Program-made: the position numbers and the translations under genes | Notes under the pieces: generated by a model | What the model saw: only the letters and a program-made list of their open reading frames with translations | Told to the model about the DNA's origin: nothing | Databases searched by the model: none | Shown: positions 1 to 6,551 of the stretch, piece by piece | How the letters are laid out: each line of letters begins with the position of its first letter | Position numbering within the stretch: the stretch's first letter is position 1 | DNA from: Thioalkalivibrio sp. | GTDB lineage: Bacteria; Pseudomonadota; Gammaproteobacteria; Ectothiorhodospirales; Ectothiorhodospiraceae | Direction: 5' to 3' | Length of the DNA stretch: 10,965 bases | Assembly: GCA_007119005.1 (NCBI GenBank) | Contig: SKQM01000241.1 | Coordinates: 1-10,965 of the forward strand

Positions 1-7
1 CGCGCGG

Positions 8-592
8 ATGGTTGAATTGCACGCGGACCGCCACGGCCAGATCCTGTTGTTGATCGACGGTCGGCCATTGTGGGTCGCCTGGCCGCGGGTCACGGTGCAG
101 AGCCGCCTGGAAAGAGAGGTCGCGGCGGCATTCTGCCAGCGTCACGACTGTCCGGCAGGGGGGGGAGATGGTCCCGGGCGGGGGGCCGCTCAGGCCTCGG
201 CCGTGAAGGGTACCTGGGTGTTTTCGCAGGGCCGCCCGCCGGGCTGGGAAACCACGGACGGACTGCGCTGCGAATTCCCGGACCTTTCCAGCCGCGCTGC
301 AAGGGAGGCGACCTGCCGGGAGCTCGCGGTCGACCTGTATGCCCTCGCAGCAGCCCTGCAGGCGGCTGCGCGACGCGGAGAACGCATCGAGTGGGTCCAC
401 CTGGCCCTCCAGCCGGCAGCCGCTGGAGACAGACACAGGGTCGTGGTCACCGAGCGCGGTGATTTCATCGCGGTCGCGGTACCGGCGCTGGCGACGAACC
501 CGGTGGACTGGGCCGAGGTGCGTCGCTGGCTGCGGGCGCGCGTCCAGGGCCAAACGGTGGTCGCGACCATCCTGCGGGCGATTTCAGGATAA
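8..592 (+). CDS. Hypothetical protein, 194 residues, upstream partner of the DUF2339 gene
   Basis: I do not recognise this family. The frame is open to the left window edge, so ATG 8 is only the first visible start and the gene could begin further upstream. The product has no signal peptide or membrane segment that I can see. Residues 1-48 look folded (alternating hydrophobic residues, then a charged helix and two Cys). Residues 50-62 are a Gly/Ala-rich stretch encoded by G-runs. Residues 65-194 again look globular, with an Ala-rich helix near 108-125 and a hydrophobic strand pattern near 140-160. It ends with TAA 43 bases before the DUF2339 start on the same strand, so co-transcription and a membrane-associated or accessory role are plausible but unproven. 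The G8 tract at 158-165 could be a slippage site. I am moderately sure it is a real gene, because GC-rich codon use continues across the whole frame and competing frames look like shadows. Confidence 0.5.
   Translation: MVELHADRHGQILLLIDGRPLWVAWPRVTVQSRLEREVAAAFCQRHDCPAGGGDGPGRGAAQASAVKGTWVFSQGRPPGWETTDGLRCEFPDLSSRAAREATCRELAVDLYALAAALQAAARRGERIEWVHLALQPAAAGDRHRVVVTERGDFIAVAVPALATNPVDWAEVRRWLRARVQGQTVVATILRAISG
158..186 (+). repeat. G8 and G6 homopolymer tracts inside the first gene
   Basis: Eight consecutive G at 158-165 are followed within about 20 bases by a GGG and by a G6 run ending at 185. They encode the Gly-rich turn of the 194-residue protein. Tracts of this kind can slip in replication or form a G-quadruplex. 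Whether that happens here is inference. Confidence 0.7.
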
Positions 593-635
593 CCTAGCCC
601 CGCTGCGCAGGGCAGCGACATTCGGGGCGGCTTGC

Positions 636-3332
636 ATGAGTTTACTGGGCGGCGTGCTGGTCGCGATCATCGTCTTCGGGCTGCTTATCGGTGCGGTGCT
701 CGGTTGGGTGAGTGCGCTGCGCCTCGGGAACCTGCAGGCGCGGCTGTCGCGCGTCGAACGCGAGTTGCGGCGACTGCGCGCGGCGGACTCCGGGGGGGCG
801 GCCGCGGCCCCTGAGACCCGTCCCGAGCCCGCGACTGCTGACCCGAAAACGCCCGCACCATCGACCGGCCTGACATCGGTTGGCGTCACCGGGTCGGGAA
901 GCACGAGGGCCGTGAGCCCGGCCGAAGCACCCTCAGCGCCCCACGGGGCCCCACCCCGGCGGAAACGCGTTCAGGATGCCTTGGGCGGGATCATCGTGAT
1001 GGTTCAGGACCACTGGATGGTCGGTCTGGGCGGCTTTTCAATCGGCCTCGCGGGCATCTTTCTGGTCCGTTACTCGATCGAGCAGGGCTGGCTCGGGCCG
1101 ACCGCACGCGTGCTGCTGGGGATTGCGACCGGTCTGGCCCTGCACGCGCTGGCCGAGTGGCTGCGCCGGCGCACGGAGCAGCACTACGACGCGGTGGCCG
1201 CGTTGGCCGGGGGGGCGAGCCTCACCCTGTATGCGGCGGCGCTCGCGGCGTTGCACCTTTACCAGCTGTGGCCCCCGGCGGTGATTTTCCTGCTCCTGGC
1301 GCTGATCTCGCTGGGTACGATGCTGCTTGCGCTGCGGCACGGTCCGATCCTCGCGATCCTCGGCATCCTGGGTGCCTATGCGGTGCCCGCGCTGCTTGGT
1401 GGCGAGGCCGATCAGCTCGTCACGGTCCTCCTTTACAGCCTGACCGTCGCTCTGGCCGGATTCCTGCTGATGCGTTACGTCTACCGCCCGTGGCTGTGGT
1501 GGGGCACTGTCGCCGGTGCGCTGCTCTGGTGGTGGATCGCGCTGCACGCCGGCGCTCAGACCGAGCCCTGGCTTGGCCTTTACCTCGCGATACTGGCCTG
1601 GGGCATGCTGGCGCTTCGGTCAGGCAACTACCGGCTGACGGATCCTTCCACCGAGGACCGCAACCCCGGCGACTGGCGGGACTGGATGCGTCTTCGCGGA
1701 TCGGAAGCGGGTCATCTGCCCATGGCGCTGCTGATCCTGATCCTGGCCCAGGCCTATGCGATGGCGCTGGATCCGCTGTGGTCGCTGGGCCCGCTGCTGT
1801 GGCTGCCGTTGCCGGCACTGGTTCTGGTCGCCAGTCGCTACAACGACGCGCTCCGGGCGTTGCCGTGGGTCACTCTGATCGCGATGACCGCGGGTTTCGT
1901 CGCAAGTGTGGTCGCCTGGCAGCCCTTCGAGCCCTGGATGTGGTCCCTGCGTCCGGTGGCACCCGAGGATCTGAGAACGGCCCTGATCTCGCTGGGTCTG
2001 CTGGGTCTGCTGTTCAGCGCGGGCGGCGCCTGGCACCTGCAGGCGCGCCATGACTCCGCGCTGGCCGCGTCGCTGGCATTCATCGCGCCGCCGATGGCGC
2101 TTGCGCTTGCCCACGTGCTGGCACCCGACGCGCTGCGGGACTGGATGCTCAGCGCCACGAGCCTGGCGGTGGGTCTGGCGCTCGGGGGGCTCGCGGGCCG
2201 CCGGTTGCGTGCCGGGCAGGCGGATGCCGTCGCGTTCTGGCAGATCGCGGCGGCCCACCTGGCCTATTCCCTGGCGGTCGTCATTCTCCTGGAGCAGGCG
2301 ACGCTGACCCTCGCGCTGGCCGTGCAGGTGCTGTCGCTGACCTGGCTGGTCCAGCGCTTCGCAGTGCCCCATCTGGGCTGGCTGGTGAAGCTCGTGCTAA
2401 TGGTGGTCGTGGTGCGGCTGACGTTGAATCCATGGCTGCTGGAGTACGGCCCCGCCACCTCCTGGACGCTCGCGACCTACGGTGGCAGCCTGCTCGTGGT
2501 CTGGCTGGCGAGCCGGCTGGTGCCGGCGGAAGAGGGCTTGCGATCCTGGCTGCAGGTCGGCGCCGTGCATCTGCTGCTGCTTTTCCTGCATGTGGTGATT
2601 CGGTTCCAGCTTTACGATGGCGATGTCTTTGCGTCCCGCTACGACTTCACCGAGGCCGCGCTGAACACCGCGCTCTGGGCGTCGTTCGCGCTGCTGTACT
2701 TCTGGCGTAGCCGGCATGACCGCGAACTGCAGGAACTGCACCGCGTGCTCGCGCAGGTCCTGATGCTGCTCGCGGTGGGCAATTACCTGATGCTGGTCAC
2801 GGTACTGAACCACGTGTGGGACGCAGCGAGCTCCGCGCTGGTTTCGGAAACGCCGGTACTGAACCTGCTGCTGCTGGCCTACGGCCTGCCTGTCGTGCTC
2901 TGGGCGCTGGCCGCCCGCTCCTACGAACCGGATCTCCGACCGTTTTTCGCGGTGCTGGCGGGAGTTGGCCTGTGGCTGTTCGTGAGTCTCGAGATCCGGC
3001 ACCTGTGGCATGGCCGGCTGGATTTCGCCGACGCTGTCCGCGACGGCGAGTTGTATAGCTATTCGGCGGTCTGGCTGCTGATGGCCGTGGGCACGATGGT
3101 CCTCGGGATCCTGCGCGACCAGACGGCGCTCTATCGAGGCGGGCTGGTGCTGCTGTTGCTGGTGATCCTGAAGATCTTCTTCATCGACATGGCGGGGCTG
3201 ACCGGACTGCTGCGCGCAGTGTCCTTCATGGGCCTGGGCCTCTCGCTCCTCGGTCTCGCCTTCCTGCACCAGTACCTCGGGCGCAGGGGAGGAGACGCCG
3301 GCCGGATATCTCGTGCCAGACCAACACGGTGA
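636..3332 (+). CDS. DUF2339 family multi-pass membrane protein, 898 residues
   Basis: This large integral membrane protein belongs to the DUF2339 group, whose function is unknown. I use ATG 636, although the frame is open from 339, because it begins directly with an N-terminal membrane anchor (residues about 4-28). The anchor is followed by a short charged coiled-coil helix (about 31-50) and a Pro/Ala/Gly/Thr-rich linker (about 51-115). From about residue 127 to the end, hydrophobic segments alternate with short Arg-rich loops, roughly two dozen potential membrane helices. The stretch around residues 127-165 (a helix, then an E-x-GWLGP motif, then another helix and an Arg-rich turn) is typical of DUF2339. 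The start is preceded by only a weak GGGGCGG purine stretch. The last 12-14 residues are hydrophilic and encoded by antisense sequence of a symporter remnant, so the C-terminus has probably been altered by a rearrangement. Family length is normally similar, so the protein is otherwise complete. Confidence 0.85.
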   Translation: MSLLGGVLVAIIVFGLLIGAVLGWVSALRLGNLQARLSRVERELRRLRAADSGGAAAAPETRPEPATADPKTPAPSTGLTSVGVTGSGSTRAVSPAEAPSAPHGAPPRRKRVQDALGGIIVMVQDHWMVGLGGFSIGLAGIFLVRYSIEQGWLGPTARVLLGIATGLALHALAEWLRRRTEQHYDAVAALAGGASLTLYAAALAALHLYQLWPPAVIFLLLALISLGTMLLALRHGPILAILGILGAYAVPALLGGEADQLVTVLLYSLTVALAGFLLMRYVYRPWLWWGTVAGALLWWWIALHAGAQTEPWLGLYLAILAWGMLALRSGNYRLTDPSTEDRNPGDWRDWMRLRGSEAGHLPMALLILILAQAYAMALDPLWSLGPLLWLPLPALVLVASRYNDALRALPWVTLIAMTAGFVASVVAWQPFEPWMWSLRPVAPEDLRTALISLGLLGLLFSAGGAWHLQARHDSALAASLAFIAPPMALALAHVLAPDALRDWMLSATSLAVGLALGGLAGRRLRAGQADAVAFWQIAAAHLAYSLAVVILLEQATLTLALAVQVLSLTWLVQRFAVPHLGWLVKLVLMVVVVRLTLNPWLLEYGPATSWTLATYGGSLLVVWLASRLVPAEEGLRSWLQVGAVHLLLLFLHVVIRFQLYDGDVFASRYDFTEAALNTALWASFALLYFWRSRHDRELQELHRVLAQVLMLLAVGNYLMLVTVLNHVWDAASSALVSETPVLNLLLLAYGLPVVLWALAARSYEPDLRPFFAVLAGVGLWLFVSLEIRHLWHGRLDFADAVRDGELYSYSAVWLLMAVGTMVLGILRDQTALYRGGLVLLLLVILKIFFIDMAGLTGLLRAVSFMGLGLSLLGLAFLHQYLGRRGGDAGRISRARPTR

Positions 3333-3541
3333 CCGCCCCGACGACCATTCCCGCGAGTCCTCCGTTGCGGTTCATGCGCGACCAGTGCAGCGACAGGATG
3401 ATCACCGGGGGGATCGCCGCCATCAGTACGCCGGCGACCCAGGGATTGAACGGCACCCGGATGAGCTCGATGAGCTCGGTTTCCCGTCGGCCAGCGCTGC
3501 ATCCGAGCAATAGGTGATGCCGGGATAGCCGGTGGCGGCCG
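3301..3541 (-). pseudogene. Remnant of a PutP-type sodium:solute symporter gene (SSS family)
   Basis: Three pieces of a PutP-like protein can be read on the minus strand. About 3541-3484 encodes a piece with GYPGITY and ending ALADG. About 3483-3412, in another frame, encodes ETELIELIRVPFNPWVAG and then a VLMAAI end. About 3411-3301 encodes PPVIILSLHWSRMNRNGG followed by LAGMVVGAVTVLVW. In intact PutP the FNPW-I/V-AG helix is separated from the WSRM-TRNGALAG segment by some 80-90 residues. Here they abut at 3411/3412, so an internal part is deleted. Joining the first two pieces needs one extra base near 3483-3486, so there is also a frameshift. The N-terminal two thirds and the C-terminus are missing. 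The remnant lies convergent to the DUF2339 gene and overlaps its last codons. PutP normally imports proline with sodium; the former substrate here could be another solute. The assignment rests on remembered family motifs. Confidence 0.75.
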
Positions 3542-3654
3542 CTTTCTTCCGGGCGGCGCCGGCGCTAGCATGATGGGCTTCCGTCACCCCCACCGGCACA
3601 GGAACCCTAGCGCCTCCTGTGGTGGCAATCCCTCCACCAGGCGACCTGCACACG

Positions 3655-4842
3655 ATGTTCACGTCCTCCAGCAATATCGAAGAGCTGATTCGCTGTTTTC
3701 ACCTCGAAGACTCGATGCTGCGCTACAGCAGCTTCGTTCCGCGCCTGTACAACTACTGCCGCAGCCTCGGGTTCGAGCCCGGACGGATCCTGCCGTCACG
3801 CGCGTTCTGCTCGGACGAAAGCCAGGGGTACCCGACCATCCTGATCGCGAAGCACTTTGGCACCTTTCCGTTCAACCACGGGCGCGGCGGTGCGATCGTT
3901 GCGACCCAGCGCCACGCGCCCTTTGCCGAGCATGGGCAGGACCTGGTGATCATCCAGGCCAGCCACGTGGGCTACGATCCCGAAACCACGGAGTTTGGAC
4001 GTTACCGGCGCATCCACGCAGAGCAAGCCGGGCATTCGACCAGTTGCGGCAAGCTTGCGGGAGTGATCGCGCGCTACCAGCGCGAGTATCAGTTTGCGCA
4101 GTCCGGTGTACTCCTGGAATCCTGCGGTGGCTCGCTCTGCGTCTGCATCGACAACGGCCTGCTGCGGGGAAACCGGACCGAGGGTCTCTTCCTGAACCTG
4201 TCGCGGCTCGCCGAGCGCGATTCGGAAGGGGAGTTCACGCCGGTGCGCACCTACAGTACCGCGAAGAGTTTCGTCGCCAGTGCGGCGCTGCAGCGCCAGC
4301 TGCCGGAGCTGCATCTTCGCGAAGGCGAGCGCTTGCCGATCGGGGCGCATCTGAAACCCAAGATGTTCTTCTTCCGGAGAGACCTCGACGAGACACCGGA
4401 AGGGCGGGATCAGCAGGAGCTGGGCCTGATCAGCGCGATGCCCTGGATCGTGACCTCCCCGCACCCCTTGCTGACCGCCGCGCAAGTCAATACTCAGGTC
4501 GAATTCGATCGCGCCTTCCGCACCGCGGCCCAGGCCCCGAGCTTCCAGGGCAAGCGTCTTCTCTACGTCTCGGGCCTGAACATCGACATCTCGCCGCAGG
4601 TGGGCGAGACCTTCCCCACGACGAATTTCGTCCCCTGGGCCGCCTATTTTCAGGATCGCGATGGGCGGCAGCGTATCCTTGAACAGCCGGAACTGTTGAT
4701 GGCCCTGCTGGCGCAGAGCGAGGAAAATCCCGACGCGGTGGACCTGGAGGCGGCGATCAGCGTGATGGCCGAGAGCGACATGGTCCGCTTCGGTGTGGTC
4801 GCTTCAGGCCAGGAGTCCCCGCGGCCGCAAACGCCCGCCTGA
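3655..4842 (+). CDS. Putative LCIB/LCIC-family (theta/beta-like) carbonic anhydrase, 395 residues
   Basis: The sequence resembles the LCIB_C_CA group, bacterial relatives of the algal limiting-CO2-inducible proteins, which interconvert CO2 and bicarbonate with a zinc held by Cys-His-Cys. Candidate ligands are C52 (in AFCSDE, with D54 as the possible catalytic acid), H104 (in QASHVGYD) and C131 (in STSCGKL). A Gly-rich core (HFGTFPFNHGRGG) sits between the first two. Residues beyond about 230 form a second region that I cannot assign. No signal peptide or membrane helix is visible, so the protein is probably cytoplasmic. I chose ATG 3655, with AGGCG 11 bases upstream; GTG 3619 would add 12 residues. 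It stands alone between the symporter remnant and the PilZ gene, with no carboxysome or DIC-transporter gene adjacent. In an autotroph it would feed inorganic carbon handling; that role is inference. It could be a non-catalytic paralogue if the metal site is not formed. Confidence 0.62.
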   Translation: MFTSSSNIEELIRCFHLEDSMLRYSSFVPRLYNYCRSLGFEPGRILPSRAFCSDESQGYPTILIAKHFGTFPFNHGRGGAIVATQRHAPFAEHGQDLVIIQASHVGYDPETTEFGRYRRIHAEQAGHSTSCGKLAGVIARYQREYQFAQSGVLLESCGGSLCVCIDNGLLRGNRTEGLFLNLSRLAERDSEGEFTPVRTYSTAKSFVASAALQRQLPELHLREGERLPIGAHLKPKMFFFRRDLDETPEGRDQQELGLISAMPWIVTSPHPLLTAAQVNTQVEFDRAFRTAAQAPSFQGKRLLYVSGLNIDISPQVGETFPTTNFVPWAAYFQDRDGRQRILEQPELLMALLAQSEENPDAVDLEAAISVMAESDMVRFGVVASGQESPRPQTPA

Positions 4843-4843
4843 T

Positions 4844-4866
4844 CGGCGGATGCCTCGGGCCCGCCG
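4844..4866 (+). terminator. GC hairpin just after the carbonic anhydrase stop codon (weak terminator candidate)
   Basis: CGGCGG at 4844-4849 pairs with CCGCCG at 4861-4866 around an 11-base loop, two bases after the TGA. No T-run follows, so intrinsic termination is doubtful; it may simply stabilise the mRNA 3' end. Confidence 0.25.
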
Positions 4867-4933
4867 GAGCCACGGCGCGGCGAATTTCCTGTGGATGCAG
4901 GGTGCGCGGGGCTCGTGCCAGCGTGCAAGCGGT

Positions 4934-4960
4934 TTAACTCTGCGGAAATGCAGCCGATAG
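4934..4960 (+). promoter_or_regulatory. FliA (sigma-28)-like promoter candidate for the PilZ gene
   Basis: GCCGATAG at 4953-4960 matches the sigma-28 -10 consensus GCCGATAA at 7 of 8 positions. Eleven bases upstream, TTAACTCT at 4934-4941 matches TAAAGTTT at 5 of 8. Transcription would start near 4967 and leave a leader of about 28 bases before ATG 4995. A FliA-driven PilZ gene has a precedent in enterobacterial ycgR. The weak -35 half and the overlapping palindrome keep the confidence low. Confidence 0.35.
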
Positions 4961-4975
4961 CATTTCTGTAAAGTT
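4936..4975. repeat. Imperfect 40-base palindrome upstream of the PilZ gene
   Basis: The core GAAATGC (4945-4951) and GCATTTC (4960-4966) form a perfect 7-base dyad around the loop AGCCGATA. Pairing extends outward through 4941-4944/4967-4970 (two G-T pairs), one mismatch, and AACT/AGTT at 4936-4939/4972-4975, giving about 15 pairs in all. As RNA it would be a stable hairpin without a T-run; as DNA it could be an operator overlapping the start of transcription. Function unknown. Confidence 0.55.
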
Positions 4976-4994
4976 GGGCTAAACTCCTGAATAT

Positions 4995-5405
4995 ATGCTT
5001 GCACGCCGCCTCATGCCCCGTTTCTCCTGCCGCTGGCCCGTAGAGGTCCAGGGGCCGCGCGGCGAGCGCTTTTTTGCGCAGGCCTCGGAGATATCGGGCG
5101 GGGGTATCGGTATCGTGGTGGATCATGTGGCCGCTGCCCATCTGGCGCCGGGTGGCAGCCTGCTGAGTCCGGCTGCACCCATCGTCGGCGTGCTGGTGCA
5201 CCCGTCGGGCAAGGAGGATTCGGGCAGCGACCTGCGGCTGGACGGGCAGGTGCGCCATATCCGTCGGCTGTCCCAGCAGCAGTATCTGATCGGGGTGCAG
5301 TTCGTGGATCCCGATGCCGCTCGGCGCCTGGTGCAGCGGGCCACCGCTGCCGGTGCGGGCCGTGCGCCCCGTCTCGCTGCAGTGCCGCTCCGAGGGGACG
5401 CCTGA
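4995..5405 (+). CDS. PilZ domain protein (likely c-di-GMP receptor), 136 residues
   Basis: This is a small single-domain PilZ protein, a class that binds cyclic di-GMP and relays it to motility, pili or exopolysaccharide machinery. The first binding motif RxxxR is R9-F-S-C-R13, directly before the first beta strand (WPVEV). The second motif, normally D/N-x-S-x-x-G, reads E32-I-S34-G-G-G37, so the acidic/amide position is Glu. The later strands (GQVRHIRRLS and QYLIGVQFV) follow the PilZ barrel pattern. The C-terminal 25 residues are Ala/Arg-rich and probably disordered. No membrane segment is present. ATG 4995 gives full coverage of the motif region; no clear ribosome site precedes it, and ATG 5013 is an alternative that would still keep R9 and R13. 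The gene is single, convergent with hisG (26-base gap), and preceded by the palindrome and sigma-28-like element. The target pathway cannot be read from the sequence. Confidence 0.82.
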   Translation: MLARRLMPRFSCRWPVEVQGPRGERFFAQASEISGGGIGIVVDHVAAAHLAPGGSLLSPAAPIVGVLVHPSGKEDSGSDLRLDGQVRHIRRLSQQQYLIGVQFVDPDAARRLVQRATAAGAGRAPRLAAVPLRGDA

Positions 5406-5431
5406 CAGAGAGGGGCCGACCCGGCTCGCGG

Positions 5432-6304
5432 TCAGACCATCTTGGTCAGGTCGTACTCGAGGATACCCTCGGCCCCCGCGGCCCGGAGCTTCGGAATCAG
5501 ATCGCGCACGGCGCTGGCGTCGACGACCGTCTCCAGCGCCAGCCACTGGCGGTCATACAGGTGGTTGACCGTCGGGGCATGCAGGCTCGGCAGCAGTTCC
5601 ACCACCGCGGCGAGGTGCTCCGCGGGCACGTTGCACTTGAGCAGGACCTTGTGCCTGGCGCGCAGCGCGGCCTGCAGCATCAGCGAGATCTGCTCGATCT
5701 TCGCCCGACGCACAGGATCCTGCATCGCGTCGCGATTGGCGATCAGTCGGGTCTCGGTGACCAGCAGGTCTTCGACGATGCGCAGTCCGTGGGCACGGAT
5801 GGTGCTGCCGGTCTCGGTGATCTCCACGATCGCGTCCACCAGTCCTTCGACCACCTTCGCCTCGGTCGCGCCCCAGGAGAATTCCACCGCGGCATCGACC
5901 CCGCGCCCGGCAAGATAGCGCCGGGTGAAGCCGACCAGTTCGGTCGCCACCTTCTTGCCCGCGAGGTCGGCAACGCTCCGGATCGGTGAGTCCTCGCGCA
6001 CGACCAGTACCCACCGACTGGGACGATTCGACGCCTTGGAATAGGTGAGCGTGCAGATCTGTTCCACCTCCGCCTCGGTCTCGAGGATCCAGTCGAGCCC
6101 GGTCAGGCCGAGATCGAGATTCCCGTGCTGGACGTAGCGGGCCATCTCCTGTGCGCGGATCAGCGCGCATTGGATGTCCGGATCGTCGATGTCGGGATAG
6201 TAGTTCCGGGCCTGCGGCGTGATGTGCCAGCCTGCCTGCGCAAAGAGTTCGATCGTCGATTTCTCAAGGCTTCCCTTGGGAATTCCGAGCCTGAGCAGCG
6301 CCAT
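5432..6304 (-). CDS. hisG: ATP phosphoribosyltransferase, long form (HisG), 290 residues
   Basis: This enzyme catalyses the first, committed step of histidine biosynthesis: ATP + PRPP to N1-(5-phosphoribosyl)-ATP + diphosphate, in the cytoplasm. The N-terminus LRLGIPKGSLEKST is the classic HisG opening. Domain I/II catalytic signatures follow, including the LDLGLTGLDW region and the PRPP-binding loop DAIVEITETGST (residues 157-168). The C-terminal part (about 213-290) is the ACT-like regulatory HisG_C domain that mediates histidine feedback, so this is the long, HisZ-independent form. ATG 6304 is fixed by GGAG five bases upstream; the open frame further upstream, to 6685, is non-conserved. 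A GATAAT at 6348-6343 (minus strand) could be a -10 element with a poor -35. No other his gene is adjacent: the gene is convergent with the PilZ gene and divergent from the FlhG-like gene. No truncation or missing catalytic segment was noticed. Confidence 0.96.
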   Translation of the reverse strand: MALLRLGIPKGSLEKSTIELFAQAGWHITPQARNYYPDIDDPDIQCALIRAQEMARYVQHGNLDLGLTGLDWILETEAEVEQICTLTYSKASNRPSRWVLVVREDSPIRSVADLAGKKVATELVGFTRRYLAGRGVDAAVEFSWGATEAKVVEGLVDAIVEITETGSTIRAHGLRIVEDLLVTETRLIANRDAMQDPVRRAKIEQISLMLQAALRARHKVLLKCNVPAEHLAAVVELLPSLHAPTVNHLYDRQWLALETVVDASAVRDLIPKLRAAGAEGILEYDLTKMV

Positions 6305-6309
6305 GGAGT

Positions 6310-6313
6310 CTCC
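6310..6313 (-). promoter_or_regulatory. Ribosome binding site of hisG
   Basis: On the minus strand GGAG is followed by ACTCC and then ATG at 6304. The five-base spacing decides the start against the upstream in-frame codons. Confidence 0.75.
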
Positions 6314-6551
6314 GGTGGGCACGTGTGGGTGGAGGCCACGCATTATCCCGGAAACCGAGTGGAGTTGGCGCGACGGGCGCGCTGGCCGGCAATTCGCTTC
6401 CGGCGCCGATCGTTGCGGTTGCTTGCGGAAGTTCGCTGATTTTCCTTGCCTTCTGCCGAATGCTGGAGTAAACGAAGGGTATATGGGACTGCGGCAGATC
6501 CCCGTAGAGGGGTGAGTGCGCGCGGCTTCGTCCGGCAAAAAGGCAGTGTTC

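Noticed and set aside
339..635. N-terminal extension of the DUF2339 frame by 99 residues
   Set aside because: It overlaps the upstream gene in another frame, is Arg/Ser-rich and not family-like, and ATG 636 begins directly with the membrane anchor.
3570..4682. 370-residue plus-strand ORF overlapping the carbonic anhydrase gene
   Set aside because: Arg/Pro/Ala-rich low-complexity composition typical of a shadow frame in GC-rich DNA; the other frame carries the recognisable motifs.
4650..5546. 298-residue minus-strand ORF across the PilZ gene and intergenic region
   Set aside because: No family pattern; it opposes the PilZ gene and the end of the carbonic anhydrase gene, both with recognisable motifs.
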